Shown here: piece after piece, positions 50,002 through 60,441 of the stretch
How positions within the stretch are numbered: position 1 is the stretch's first letter
Layout of the letters: each line of letters begins with the position of its first letter
From: Tidjanibacter sp.
GTDB lineage: Bacteria > Bacteroidota > Bacteroidia > Bacteroidales > Rikenellaceae
Direction of reading: 5' to 3'
Length of the DNA stretch: 64,000 nucleotides
NCBI GenBank assembly: GCA_017936605.1
Contig: JAGBFH010000018.1
Location: 159,816 to 223,815, forward strand
Position numbers and translations under genes: made by a program
The notes under the pieces: model-generated
The model's database searches: none
What the model was told of the DNA's origin: nothing
The model's input: only the letters and a program-made list of their open reading frames with translations

Positions 50002-51663
50002 ATGCTTCAAGAGAACCTGATTAGAATCTACGAGCAGAGCTTCCGCGACAACCGCGAACTGCCTGCTCTGACCGACTACTTCAAGAAGGAGACCTTCTCG
50101 TACTACGAGATGGCCAAGGAGATATCCAAACTCCACCTCCTGTTCGAAGAGGCCGGCATCCAAAAGGGCGATAAGATTGCCCTGATTGGCCGAAACAACC
50201 CCCGTTGGGTCATCACCTATCTGGCGACCATCACCTATGGTGCTGTGATTGTCCCCATCTTGCAGGACTTCAACCCCAACGATATTAATCACATCATCAA
50301 CCACTCGGAGTCGAAACTCCTCTTCCTGGGTGACGCCTTCTGGGATGTCATCGACGAGGAGAGGGTGGGCGGCATCGGTGCAGCATTCTCGCTGACCGAC
50401 TTCCACTGTATCTTCGAGCGCGAGGGCGACAAGCTCACCTCGTTCCAGAAAAACCTCGTCAAGCACTATCGTGCACGCTACCCCGAGGGCTTCTCGGCCG
50501 AGGATATCGTCTACCCCGAGGTGGGCAACGAGGAGGTCTGCCTGCTGAGCTACACAAGCGGCTCTACCGGCTTCTCGAAGGGTGTGATGCTCACCGTCAA
50601 CAACCTCACCACACAGCTTATGTATGTGCTGCCCAAGAAGTACCACTTCCGCGGCTCGCGCGTGCTCTGCTTCCTGCCTCTGGCCCACGCCTTCGGTGCA
50701 GCTATCGATATGCTCTGCTCGCTCGGTGCGGGTACCCATGTGACGCTGCTGGGTAGGATTCCCTCGCCCAAAATCTTGATTGAGGCTATGGCCGAGGTGC
50801 GTCCCAATGTCATCTGCTCGGTACCTATGATTATCGAGAAGGTTGTCAAGAAGCAGATTTTTCCCATTCTCGGTAGTGGTCTTATGAAGACGGCGCTGTC
50901 GATTCCTCTGATTGACAATGTGGTATATGCCCAGATTCGCAAGAAACTTGTGGCAACCCTCGGTGGTGAGTTCTATGAGTTCATTGTGGGTGGTGCGGCA
51001 CTCAACGCCGAGGTTGAGGAGTTCCTCCACCGCATCAAATTCCCCATCACCGTCGGCTATGGTATGACCGAGTGCGGCCCGCTCATCAGCCACCGCCTCT
51101 ACACCGACGGCTACATCCCCACCTCCGCAGGTCGCCTTCTGACGGAGTTCTGCGAGTGCCGTATCCTCTCGCCCGACCCCGCACACATCCCCGGAGAGAT
51201 TCTCATCCGCGGTGAGCAGGTCATGAAAGGATACTACAAGAATCCCGAGGCCACCGCTGAGGCTATCGACTCGGAGGGCTGGCTCCACACAGGTGATATG
51301 GGTACCATCGACGCCGACCACAACATCTTCCTGCGCGGCAGAAGCAAGACTATGATTCTGATGAGTGGCGGCCAGAATGTCTACCCCGAGGAGATTGAGG
51401 CCAAGCTCAACAACCTGGCCTATGTGCTCGAGAGCCTTGTGGTTGAGAGGGATGGCAAACTTGTGGCTCTTGTTGTGCCCGACTTCGAGCAGCTCGACGC
51501 TGCGGGCATCAGCCAGTCGCAGCTGCCCGAGATTTTGAACGAGACCCTCAAGGAGCTCAACACGCTGGTTGCCTCCTACGAGAAGGTCGCCTCCATCGAG
51601 CTGCGCGCCACCGAGTTCGAAAAGACCCCCAAGAAATCCATCAAGCGCTTCCTCTACCGATAG
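50002..51663 (+). CDS. Long-chain acyl-CoA synthetase (AMP-binding)
   Basis: A 553-residue adenylate-forming ligase. Motif A3 is LLSYTSGSTGFSKGVML near residue 180, A5 is GYGMTECGP, and A7-A8 is WLHTGDMGTIDADHNIFLRGRSK; the catalytic Lys lies near the C-terminus in KTPKKSIKRFLY. It activates fatty acids to acyl-CoA via acyl-AMP. A longer frame from 49939 is rejected because it starts just after the promoter with no RBS. A terminator lies at 51680. Confidence 0.92.
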   Translation: MLQENLIRIYEQSFRDNRELPALTDYFKKETFSYYEMAKEISKLHLLFEEAGIQKGDKIALIGRNNPRWVITYLATITYGAVIVPILQDFNPNDINHIINHSESKLLFLGDAFWDVIDEERVGGIGAAFSLTDFHCIFEREGDKLTSFQKNLVKHYRARYPEGFSAEDIVYPEVGNEEVCLLSYTSGSTGFSKGVMLTVNNLTTQLMYVLPKKYHFRGSRVLCFLPLAHAFGAAIDMLCSLGAGTHVTLLGRIPSPKILIEAMAEVRPNVICSVPMIIEKVVKKQIFPILGSGLMKTALSIPLIDNVVYAQIRKKLVATLGGEFYEFIVGGAALNAEVEEFLHRIKFPITVGYGMTECGPLISHRLYTDGYIPTSAGRLLTEFCECRILSPDPAHIPGEILIRGEQVMKGYYKNPEATAEAIDSEGWLHTGDMGTIDADHNIFLRGRSKTMILMSGGQNVYPEEIEAKLNNLAYVLESLVVERDGKLVALVVPDFEQLDAAGISQSQLPEILNETLKELNTLVASYEKVASIELRATEFEKTPKKSIKRFLYR

Positions 51664-51679
51664 AGCGAGGCACACCTAT

Positions 51680-51723
51680 AGCACCACGCCCCACGGACTT
51701 TTGTGTTCGTGGGGCGCGGTGCT
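51680..51723 (+). terminator. Terminator of the acyl-CoA ligase gene
   Basis: AGCACC-a-CGCCCCACG / CGTGGGGCG-c-GGTGCT hairpin with a 12-nt loop, followed by TTTTAG. Confidence 0.82.
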
Positions 51724-51726
51724 TTT

Positions 51727-51930
51727 AGTTGAAAATTGAAAATGGACAATTGACAAATTCCTTTTGACCCCTCCCCTAAGTTAGGGGAGGGTGCCCGTAG
51801 GGCGGGAGAGGTCTGTGGAGAGCATAGCAAGGGCCAAAAGGGCCGAAAGGGCTTATGGGTCCCATAGGTCTTATAGGTCTTATAGGCCCCATAGGACCTT
51901 AAAGACCTTAATGACCTAATCTCAACTGAA
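51727..51930. repeat. Mosaic intergenic repeat block, inverted copy
   Basis: 51727-51758 is a heptamer run. 51770-51925 matches, as reverse complement, the modules of 16180-16380, but with module order permuted: the TCTTTAAGGTCC module lies on the opposite side of the CTCCCCTAAGTTAGGGGAG palindrome. No gene is seen. Confidence 0.75.
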
Positions 51931-51942
51931 AGCTGAAAACTC

Positions 51943-52845
51943 TCACTTGTCAATTCTCTCGAGGGTGTAGATGAGGTCCTCGGGGGTGGGGTCCTTGAGG
52001 ATTACACGCTTCTGGCGGTCAAGGAGATAGAGTGTGGGGATGGCCTTCAGGTCGTAGAGCTCCTCGTTGTGGATGCGGCGCTCCTTGTCGTAGGCCGAAA
52101 TCCACCACGAAGGATTCTCCGGCAGGTACCTGCGCCACTCGTCAACCTCCTTGTCGGGGAAGATGGCCAGCACCTTCAGCAGCCCCTCGCGGTAGAGGTG
52201 ATAGAGGTGTCCCGAAGCCATAATGGTCTGCTTTGTGCGCTTACACTCGCTACACCCCGGGTTGTAGAAATAGAGGAGTGTGTAGTCCGCCTCTATCTGG
52301 TGGAGGGTGCCCTGCCGGCCGTTGGGCAGAGTGTAGGCGAAGTCGGCGGCGGTGGTGCCTATCTGGTTGCGGCTAACTATCTTCAGCATAGAGTGATAGC
52401 GCATCTTGGAAACATCGTCGAGGGGGCTTTGGGGGCCCACGGCGTGGCGCATTACGGCCTCCCAAAGAAGGTCGTTGCGATGGGGCGAAGAGGGGTCGTA
52501 GAGTATTATCTCGGCCTCCTCCAACTGCTCCCAGTAGCTATCCTCCGTGGCGGCGGCGAGGCTCATCATCTGGTCGATGGCCTCGAGTGCAACATCCAGG
52601 GGTACGGTCTTGACCGCCTGGATGTACTCCACAAAGGCGCGACGGAAGGCCTCCTCGGAGTATTGATAGTGGCCCGAGAAGTTGTAGCTGTCCCAAAAAT
52701 GAATGGCATACCACTCCGCTGCGCTTTGCTCATCGGGGAAAACCATAGGTACGGTTTGGTATGGAAATGGTGTGTGGCTTTGCGCTCCGAGCCTCAAGAT
52801 GGCCCCGAGAAGCACGACACACAGTGTGGGAACTCGCTTTTTCAT
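51943..52845 (-). CDS. Exported DUF5106/thioredoxin-fold protein
   Basis: A 300-residue protein with a signal peptide (ending near RLGAQSH), an N-terminal helical DUF5106-like region (about residues 35-165), and a thioredoxin-like domain with a CxxC (NPGCSECKRTKQ, near residue 197) and a cis-Pro loop (LKAIPTLYLLD). Probably a periplasmic thiol oxidoreductase or isomerase. It is divergent from sdhCAB, with interleaved promoters. Confidence 0.82.
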   Translation of the reverse strand: MKKRVPTLCVVLLGAILRLGAQSHTPFPYQTVPMVFPDEQSAAEWYAIHFWDSYNFSGHYQYSEEAFRRAFVEYIQAVKTVPLDVALEAIDQMMSLAAATEDSYWEQLEEAEIILYDPSSPHRNDLLWEAVMRHAVGPQSPLDDVSKMRYHSMLKIVSRNQIGTTAADFAYTLPNGRQGTLHQIEADYTLLYFYNPGCSECKRTKQTIMASGHLYHLYREGLLKVLAIFPDKEVDEWRRYLPENPSWWISAYDKERRIHNEELYDLKAIPTLYLLDRQKRVILKDPTPEDLIYTLERIDK

Positions 52846-52870
52846 AGGTAAAAGTTGCTATTAGTGATGA

Positions 52871-52901
52871 CAAAGTTACCCAAATAATTGTGTTATTCAA
52901 A
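52871..52901 (-). promoter_or_regulatory. Promoter of the DUF5106 gene
   Basis: Reverse strand TTTG (52901-52898)-N19-TAACTTTG (52878-52871). Confidence 0.65.
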
Positions 52902-52918
52902 AAACAATGATAACTTTG
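52888..52918 (+). promoter_or_regulatory. sdhCAB promoter
   Basis: TTG (52888-52890)-N20-TAACTTTG (52911-52918). It overlaps the reverse promoter, so both cannot be occupied together. A leader of about 85 nt follows. Confidence 0.7.
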
Positions 52919-53010
52919 CAGAATTAATGTCCATCCTATAGGATGGAGCGGACCACACACGAGCAAAACAACAAACACAAATATTAACTCTTAAACCTAA
53001 CAAACAAATT

Positions 53011-53808
53011 ATGAGTGGAAGTATTTTTACCTCTTCAATTGGCAAGAAGATGTTTATGAGCATCTCTGGCTGCGTACTCGTTCTGTTCCTCACATTCCAT
53101 ATGTGTATGAACTTGGCATTGGTTTTCTCCGATGAGGCCTACAACGCAATTTGTGGCTTCCTCGGCGCAAACTGGTATGCAGTTGCTGCTACTGTATTGC
53201 TGGCTGTGGTTGTGCTCTTGCACTTTGTGCTTGCAATCATTCTTACCATTCAGAACCGCAGGGCTCGCGGCTCTATCCGCTACCGCGCAAACGCTCACGA
53301 GAAGGGCGTTGAGTGGTCGTCGAAGAATATGCTTGTCCTGGGCTTTGTAGTAGTTATCGGCCTTGGTCTGCACTTGGCTCACTTCTGGTACAAGATGATG
53401 TGGGCAGAGCTTATGGGCGCTCACGAGGTTGCTATCGGTGCAACTATGGTTGCTCCCACCGCGGGTGCTGCTATTGTTCGCTACTACTTCTCGCAGTGGC
53501 CCTATGCACTCCTCTACCTTGTATGGTTCGGTGCTATCTGGATGCACCTGACCCACGGTGTGTGGAGTATGATGCACTCGATTGGTCTGAACAGCAAGGT
53601 TTGGTTCAAGCGAATGAAATGCATCTCGTGGATTGTTGCTACCCTCATCTGTGGTGGTTTCGCTCTGTGCACCATCATCCTCTTCTTGCAGGGTAACGGC
53701 ATCCTTCCTTATCCTCTCTTTGGTGGCGCTGAGGTAGCTACTGCTTGCGAGGCTGCTTGTGAGGCTGCCTGCGAGGCCGCTTGTGCTGCAACTAACACCG
53801 CTCTCTAA
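53011..53808 (+). CDS. sdhC: Succinate dehydrogenase/fumarate reductase cytochrome b subunit
   Basis: A 265-residue five-helix diheme cytochrome b, membrane anchor of the complex. Conserved His residues appear in LTFHMCMNLAL, LLHFVLAIIL, GLHLAHFWYK and MHLTHGVWSMMHS. Residues 238-265 form an unusual tail with three CEAA repeats that family members I know lack. Codon use here and in the next genes favours highly expressed codons. First gene of sdhCAB. Confidence 0.94.
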   Translation: MSGSIFTSSIGKKMFMSISGCVLVLFLTFHMCMNLALVFSDEAYNAICGFLGANWYAVAATVLLAVVVLLHFVLAIILTIQNRRARGSIRYRANAHEKGVEWSSKNMLVLGFVVVIGLGLHLAHFWYKMMWAELMGAHEVAIGATMVAPTAGAAIVRYYFSQWPYALLYLVWFGAIWMHLTHGVWSMMHSIGLNSKVWFKRMKCISWIVATLICGGFALCTIILFLQGNGILPYPLFGGAEVATACEAACEAACEAACAATNTAL

Positions 53809-53835
53809 TCTGAAACTAAAAATACTTTAAGCGAT

Positions 53836-55782
53836 ATGATTAAACTTGATTCCAAAATTCCCGCAGGCCCTATCGAAGGCAAGTGGACGAAACATAAAGG
53901 TGATATCAAAGTCGTTAGCCCCGCTAACAAACGCAAACTCGATGTTATTGTTATCGGTACCGGTCTTGGTGGTGGCGCTGCTGCTGCTTCGCTCGGCGAG
54001 CTCGGCTACAATGTAAAGGTGTTCTGCATCAGCGACTCGCCCCGTAGGGCTCACTCGATTGCAGCACAGGGTGGTATCAATGCCGCAAAGAACTATCAGA
54101 ACGATAACGACTCCGTTTATCGTCTTTTCTACGATACCATTAAAGGTGGTGACTACCGCGCAAGGGAGGCCAATGTTTACCGTCTGGCCGAGGTTTCCAA
54201 CCTCATCATCGACCAGTGCGTAGCACAGGGTGTACCTTTCGCTCGTGAGTACGGCGGTCTTCTGGCCAACCGTTCGTTCGGTGGTGCTCAGGTATCGCGT
54301 ACCTTTTATGCTCGTGGCCAGACCGGTCAGCAGCTCCTCCTCGGTGCCTACGCAGCCCTGAACCGTCAGATTGCTGCCAAGACCGTGAAGAGCTACCCCC
54401 GCCACGAGATTCTCGACATCGTTCTGATTGACGGCAAGGCAAGAGGTGTGATTGCTCGTAACCTTGTTACCGGTGAGCTCGAGCGCCACGGCGCACACGC
54501 AGTGGTTATGGCAACCGGTGGCTACGGCAATGTATTCTTCCTCTCGACCAACGCAATGAACTCCAACGGTTCGGTGGCTTGGCAGGCATACAAGAAGGGT
54601 GCAGCGTTTGCAAACCCCTGCTTCACCCAGATTCACCCCACCTGTATCCCCGTACACGGCACCCAGCAGAGCAAACTTACCCTTATGAGTGAGTCGCTCC
54701 GTAACGACGGCCGTATCTGGGTTCCCAAGAACCTCTCGGATGTGAAGGCTCTGCGTGCAGGTATCAAACAGCCCTCCGACATCGCCGAGGAGGATAGGGA
54801 TTACTATCTGGAGCGTCGCTACCCCGCATTCGGTAACCTCGTGCCCCGCGATGTTGCTTCGCGTGCAGCCAAGGAGCGTTGCGATGCAGGCTACGGTGTG
54901 AACGAGACCGGCTTGGCAGTATACCTCGACTTCAAGACCGCTATCGCACGCCTCGGTATCGACAAGATTCGTGAGCGCTACGGCAACCTCTTCCAGATGT
55001 ATGAGAAGATTACCGCCGTAAACCCCTACGAGCAGCCTATGCAGATCTACCCCGCTGTTCACTACACTATGGGTGGTACCTGGGTTGACTACAACCTCAT
55101 GACCACTATCCCCGGTCTTTACTCGATTGGTGAGGCCAACTTCTCGGACCACGGTGCAAACCGTCTGGGTGCTTCGGCTCTTATGCAGGGTCTGGCCGAC
55201 GGCTACTTCGTGCTGCCCTACACCATCGGTGACTACCTCTCGCACGAGATTCAGTCGCCCAAGGTTGACACCAACGACCCCGCATTCGATGAGGCAGAGA
55301 AGGCTATCCGCGCAAAAATCGAGAAACTCTACGCCATCAAGGGTAACCAGACTCCCGACGAGCTGCACAAGAAACTCGGTTGCGGCATTATGTGGGAGAA
55401 GGTAGGTATGGCTCGTACCAAAGAGTCTTTGGAGCAGGCTATCGTGGAGATTCAGGCTCTGAGAAAAGAGTTCTGGAGCGACCTGAAACTCACTGGCAAG
55501 CCCGACGAGTTCAACCAGGAGCTCGAGAAAGCACTCCGTCTGGCCGACTTCCTGGAGCTCGGCGAGCTTATGGCACGCGACGCACTCAACCGTAACGAGA
55601 GCTGCGGTGGCCACTTCCGCGAGGAGTTCCAGACTCCCGAGGGCGAGGCTCTGCGCGACGACGAGAACTACGCTTATGTTGCAGTTTGGGAGTACCAGGG
55701 TGAGGACAAAGAGCCCGTTCTCTACAAAGAGCCTCTCACCTTTGAGACCATCCACCTCCAGCAGCGTAACTACAAAGACTAA
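53836..55782 (+). CDS. sdhA: Fumarate reductase/succinate dehydrogenase flavoprotein subunit
   Basis: A 648-residue FAD subunit. FAD binding: [20 protein letters not shown] near residue 38; the covalent-flavin region is [16 protein letters not shown]; active-site features include [14 protein letters not shown] and [33 protein letters not shown] ends the core. In anaerobic Bacteroidales it mainly reduces fumarate to succinate. It follows sdhC after 27 bp. Confidence 0.97.
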   Translation: MIKLDSKIPAGPIEGKWTKHKGDIKVVSPANKRKLDVIVIGTGLGGGAAAASLGELGYNVKVFCISDSPRRAHSIAAQGGINAAKNYQNDNDSVYRLFYDTIKGGDYRAREANVYRLAEVSNLIIDQCVAQGVPFAREYGGLLANRSFGGAQVSRTFYARGQTGQQLLLGAYAALNRQIAAKTVKSYPRHEILDIVLIDGKARGVIARNLVTGELERHGAHAVVMATGGYGNVFFLSTNAMNSNGSVAWQAYKKGAAFANPCFTQIHPTCIPVHGTQQSKLTLMSESLRNDGRIWVPKNLSDVKALRAGIKQPSDIAEEDRDYYLERRYPAFGNLVPRDVASRAAKERCDAGYGVNETGLAVYLDFKTAIARLGIDKIRERYGNLFQMYEKITAVNPYEQPMQIYPAVHYTMGGTWVDYNLMTTIPGLYSIGEANFSDHGANRLGASALMQGLADGYFVLPYTIGDYLSHEIQSPKVDTNDPAFDEAEKAIRAKIEKLYAIKGNQTPDELHKKLGCGIMWEKVGMARTKESLEQAIVEIQALRKEFWSDLKLTGKPDEFNQELEKALRLADFLELGELMARDALNRNESCGGHFREEFQTPEGEALRDDENYAYVAVWEYQGEDKEPVLYKEPLTFETIHLQQRNYKD

Positions 55783-55857
55783 TTAGCGCTTTGGGTAGAC
55801 AAGAGAGAAAAGACACATACATTTTTGTTGAACACACGAAAAACACAAAACTAAGAT

Positions 55858-56601
55858 ATGAATTTAACACTTGAAATCTGGCGTCAGCCTAACGCCAAAG
55901 CAGAGGGCAAATTCGAGACCTATGTGGTTAAAGATGTTTCGACCGAGAGCTCTTTCTTGGAGATGCTCGACATCCTCAACAACCAGCTTATCCACGAGGG
56001 TATTGAGCCCGTTGCATTCGATCACGACTGCCGCGAGGGTATCTGCGGTGCTTGCTCGTTGCGTATCAACGGCCACGCACACGGCCCCGAGAGCGAGGTG
56101 ACCACCTGCCAGCTCCATATGCGTAACTTCAAAGATGGCGACAAGATTGTTATCGAGCCCTGGAGAAGCCGCGCTTTCCCCGTAATCAAAGACCTCGTTG
56201 TGGACCGCACCGCCTATGAGACCATTCTCCAGGCTGGTGGTTTCGTATCGGTGAACACCGGTGGTGTGCCCGACGCAAACGCTATTCCTATCGCCAAAGA
56301 TGACGCAGAGGAGAGTATGGACGCTGCTGCTTGTATCGGTTGTGGTGCTTGCGCTGCTACCTGCAAGAACGGCTCGGCTATGCTGTTTGTGGCTGCTCGC
56401 GTTTCGTCGCTCGCCAAACTGCCCCAGGGCCAGGTTGAGGGCGCACGCAGGGCCAAAGCGATGGTTGCAAAGATGGACGAGCTCGGCTTCGGTAACTGTA
56501 CCAACACCGGCGCTTGCCAGGCAGAGTGCCCCAAAGGCATCACCATCAACCACATCGCTCGCCTGAACCGCGAGTACCTCAAGGCTAAATTCCGCAGCTA
56601 A
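55858..56601 (+). CDS. sdhB: Fumarate reductase/succinate dehydrogenase iron-sulfur subunit
   Basis: A 247-residue subunit carrying three Fe-S clusters. The [2Fe-2S] ligands lie in [15 protein letters not shown] and TTCQLHM; the [4Fe-4S] and [3Fe-4S] ligands are in [16 protein letters not shown] and [16 protein letters not shown]. It passes electrons between the cytochrome b and the flavin. Last gene of the operon; a hairpin at 56625 follows, and then eno. Confidence 0.97.
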   Translation: MNLTLEIWRQPNAKAEGKFETYVVKDVSTESSFLEMLDILNNQLIHEGIEPVAFDHDCREGICGACSLRINGHAHGPESEVTTCQLHMRNFKDGDKIVIEPWRSRAFPVIKDLVVDRTAYETILQAGGFVSVNTGGVPDANAIPIAKDDAEESMDAAACIGCGACAATCKNGSAMLFVAARVSSLAKLPQGQVEGARRAKAMVAKMDELGFGNCTNTGACQAECPKGITINHIARLNREYLKAKFRS

Positions 56602-56624
56602 TAATAAAGAGGAAACAAAAAAGC

Positions 56625-56652
56625 GAGGGAGGGTACTTCGGCACCCTCCCTC
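56625..56652 (+). terminator. Hairpin after sdhB (terminator or attenuator)
   Basis: A perfect 10-bp stem GAGGGAGGGT / ACCCTCCCTC with an 8-nt loop containing TTCGG. No clear T tract follows, so it may act as an mRNA-stabilising structure and eno could be read through. Confidence 0.6.
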
Positions 56653-56696
56653 CAAATACAACAAAACACAAGTTAGGTTATTTACAAACAAATTAA

Positions 56697-58000
<1,304 letters not shown>

Positions 58001-58001
<1 letters not shown>

Positions 58002-58124
58002 AAAACGCATATAGCGGGTGAATTTTTCACCACCTTCAAAGGGCGAGTTCCTCACTTACCTCGAGTAAGCTGCGGACTCGCCCTTCTTGTTGGCAAAAAA
58101 TTCCCTCCGCTCTATGCGTTTTTT
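58001..58124. repeat. Nested palindromic element, copy B (after eno)
   Basis: Outer arms AAAAACGCAT-TAGCGG / CCGCT-TATGCGTTTTT, AATTTTT/AAAAAATT next, inner stem GGGCGAGT (58041-58048) / ACTCGCCC (58076-58083), innermost CTTAC/GTAAG. Same plan as 26898-27008 with different stem bases. It ends in a T7 tract and may terminate eno. Confidence 0.75.
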
Positions 58125-58430
58125 TGTTTTCAAGGGAAAGGGGTGGGGAGCACCACCCTCACTCGTAGGCACCGTTGTGCCTGGCATTTACGCTTAGTAA
58201 TATGCCAGGGCATTTTTGTTGCAAGCCTTGCATTCATCTCGTTATATGCGTTTTTTTGTTTTCAGGGCAGGGCAGTGGGTTGTGTTCCCAACACTCGTTG
58301 CGGCCGTTGCCGCCTGCGGACTCGCCCTTCTTGTTGGCAAAAAATTCCCTCCGCTCTATGCGTTTTTTTGTTTTCAAGGGAATGGGGTGGGAAGCACCAC
58401 CCTAACTCGTTGCGCTCGTTAGCGCCTAAG
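58125..58430. repeat. Tandem partial copies of the palindromic element and tail
   Basis: 58071-58166 recurs at 58315-58410 (offset 244 bp), i.e. the right half plus its tail. Between them lies a shared terminator loop (58181-58208) and GGCAC-CGTT-GTGCC / GCGGC-CGTT-GCCGC mini-hairpins. No gene is seen. Confidence 0.75.
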
Positions 58431-59070
58431 GTCTAACCGACCTAATGCTTATGGGGCCTATAGGTCTTATAGGTCTTATAAGTCCCATATCTTATAAGCC
58501 TGATAGGACCTTAAGGACCTTAAGGACCTTAAGGACTTTAAGGGCAGAAAGGGCGAAAATGGCAAAAAGGAAAAAATGATTCCCTCCCCTAAGTTAACCT
58601 GAGTTTCGCGAATTTCAACAGGTTGAAATTCCGAAACATCCGCTTTTCAAAGAGCCTTCACAAAGGCTCTTTGACCAAGTCCCTCCTTTGTCAAAGGAGG
58701 GATTTAGGGAGGAATGTAAATACTCCCTGCTCTCTGGGGAGGGTCCGCGAAGTGGGGGAGAGGTCTGTAGGCAAGCACTCAGCACTCAGCATTCAGCACT
58801 CAGCGGTCAGCTTTGTTCACGGGATACATTTTTGTAACCCGTGAACTATTGAAAAGGGCCAAAAGGGCGAAAATGGCAAAAATGATTCCCTCCCCTAAGT
58901 TAGGGGAGGGTCCGCGAAGCGGGGGAGAGGTCTGTTGTGCTTCGGTAGAAGAATGGGAGAAATGGGGCCATAAGACTTATGGGACCTATAAGACCTATAA
59001 GCCCCAAAAGCCTCATAGGCCCCATTTTATATGAGGGGTCACCTCTCCCCATTCTCCCCGTTATAACAAA
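58431..59070. repeat. Mosaic intergenic repeat field
   Basis: Modules tcttataggtcttataag, ttaaggaccttaaggacc, the CCCTAAGTTAGGGGAG palindrome (two full or partial copies near 58576 and 58885), ggtccgcgaag-gggggagaggtc (58743 and 58908), cactcagcactcagcattc (58776-58808) and a hairpin at 58815-58846. No ORF is credible here. Confidence 0.75.
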
Positions 59071-59072
59071 AA

Positions 59073-59104
59073 ACTCGCGGGTTACATTTTTGTAACCCGC
59101 GAGT
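59073..59104 (-). terminator. Terminator of the outer-membrane barrel gene
   Basis: A perfect 14-bp stem ACTCGCGGGTTACA / TGTAACCCGCGAGT with TTTT loop, T/A tracts on both sides. Same core as the frr terminator at 20394. Confidence 0.85.
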
Positions 59105-59131
59105 CTTTTATAGAGTTTTTTTAATTCTCAA

Positions 59132-60415
59132 TTAGAAGATGTAGTTGGTGCCGATGTTGAGGCCGCCTTTGCCGTCGCGTTTGTCGAAGGGTTTGCCGTA
59201 CTCAACCGAGATGATGAAGTTGTGGTTCATCACGAGTTTGAGGCCCAAGCCAGCGCTCGCGTGGATACCGCTTGCGTCGTGGCCACTGTAGAGGCCAAGG
59301 CCCTTATTGATCTCCTCTTGCAGGGCGTTCTCGCCGCGCTGGAGGTCCAAGGCGCGCGATTTGGTGATGATGCCCGCATCCACAAAGGGGTTGAGGGCCA
59401 CATACCAGTTTTGGTTGATGAAGCGGAAGTTCACGACCTTCACCCTCGCCTCGAAGTTGGCCCAAGCGTAGCCGTCGGCCAGAATGCGGTTCTGGAAGAC
59501 ACCACGGATGGAGTTCTTGCCGCCCAGACCCTCGTTCTTAATCTGACGCAGGTAGAGGGGAGTGGTGGTCTGCTGGAGGTAGAAGGGGGCATTGCCGAAG
59601 GTCTGCTGCCAGTTCAGGCGGTAGCCCAACACGAGCCTATCGCCCACCACGGGGAAGAACTGGCGCCAAGTGGCCATAATGCGACCGTAGGCCTCGGCAT
59701 CGCCAAAGAGTGCGGGCGAGATGCTTGCCACAACCTCGGCGCAGTAGCCCTTGGTGGGGGCTGCCTCCATATCGCGGGTGTCGTAGACAAGGCCCGCCTT
59801 GAGCTCCAGGTGGGTACCTGCAACCTCATTGTCGCTGATAAGGCCGCTTGCGAGGTACTGCTCATAGAGCGAAAGTTCGTCTTTGTACTTGTCGAGAGCC
59901 ACATCGCCGGTGGTCACATTCCAGAAGGTGAGGCCGGCCATCCAGGTGAGCCTGTCGGAGATGTTACCCTGTACATCGGCGATTGCGCGCAACATTGTGC
60001 GGTCCATATAGTAGTAGGAGCTACCGCTGGTGAGGTCCAGATTCATAGGCGAGGCGAAGCCGTTGAAGCCATAGAAGGGCGACATTGCCGAGTCCAGGTA
60101 GGAGACAGCGGCCGTCAGGCGCAAGCCGGGCAGCAGGTACTTGGAGTCGTAGAAGAGGTGTGCGATGGTCTCGCCCTTGGTGTAGTGGGAGAGCTCCACA
60201 TTGAATTTGTGGAGATAGGTGGGGTAGGTGCTACCGTCACCGAAGTAGAAGAAGTCGCACAGTGCGCCATACTGGAATCCGAGGTCGGAGTTGTAGCTAA
60301 CGGCGGGCAGTGGGCCCAAGTTCCAACCTGTTTTTACCTGCTCTTTCTCTTGAGCTGCTACGCTGAGGGTTGCCGCCAGGCACACCAGCGCTGTGATGAG
60401 TGTATGTTTTTTCAT
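59132..60415 (-). CDS. Outer-membrane beta-barrel (Omp85/surface-antigen-like)
   Basis: A 427-residue protein with a signal peptide (MKKHTLITALVCLAATLSVA, cleaved near AAQEKE), then a large barrel with aromatic-flanked strands and the Omp85-like segment GLGGKNSIRGVFQNRILADG. It lacks POTRA domains, so it resembles the barrel-only surface-antigen group. Start fixed by the signal peptide. It lies 26 bp after the downstream DUF819 gene on the same strand, suggesting co-expression. Confidence 0.85.
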   Translation of the reverse strand: MKKHTLITALVCLAATLSVAAQEKEQVKTGWNLGPLPAVSYNSDLGFQYGALCDFFYFGDGSTYPTYLHKFNVELSHYTKGETIAHLFYDSKYLLPGLRLTAAVSYLDSAMSPFYGFNGFASPMNLDLTSGSSYYYMDRTMLRAIADVQGNISDRLTWMAGLTFWNVTTGDVALDKYKDELSLYEQYLASGLISDNEVAGTHLELKAGLVYDTRDMEAAPTKGYCAEVVASISPALFGDAEAYGRIMATWRQFFPVVGDRLVLGYRLNWQQTFGNAPFYLQQTTTPLYLRQIKNEGLGGKNSIRGVFQNRILADGYAWANFEARVKVVNFRFINQNWYVALNPFVDAGIITKSRALDLQRGENALQEEINKGLGLYSGHDASGIHASAGLGLKLVMNHNFIISVEYGKPFDKRDGKGGLNIGTNYIF

Positions 60416-60441
60416 AGTCGTAAATGTATGTGGTTTTTTCG

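Noticed and set aside
49837..51675. Reverse-strand ORF of 612 codons
   Set aside because: Antisense of the acyl-CoA ligase gene.
53827..55755. Reverse-strand ORF of 642 codons
   Set aside because: Antisense of sdhA; the open frame results from codon bias.
58143..59034. Several small ORFs after enolase
   Set aside because: All lie within repeat modules and have no RBS or family similarity.
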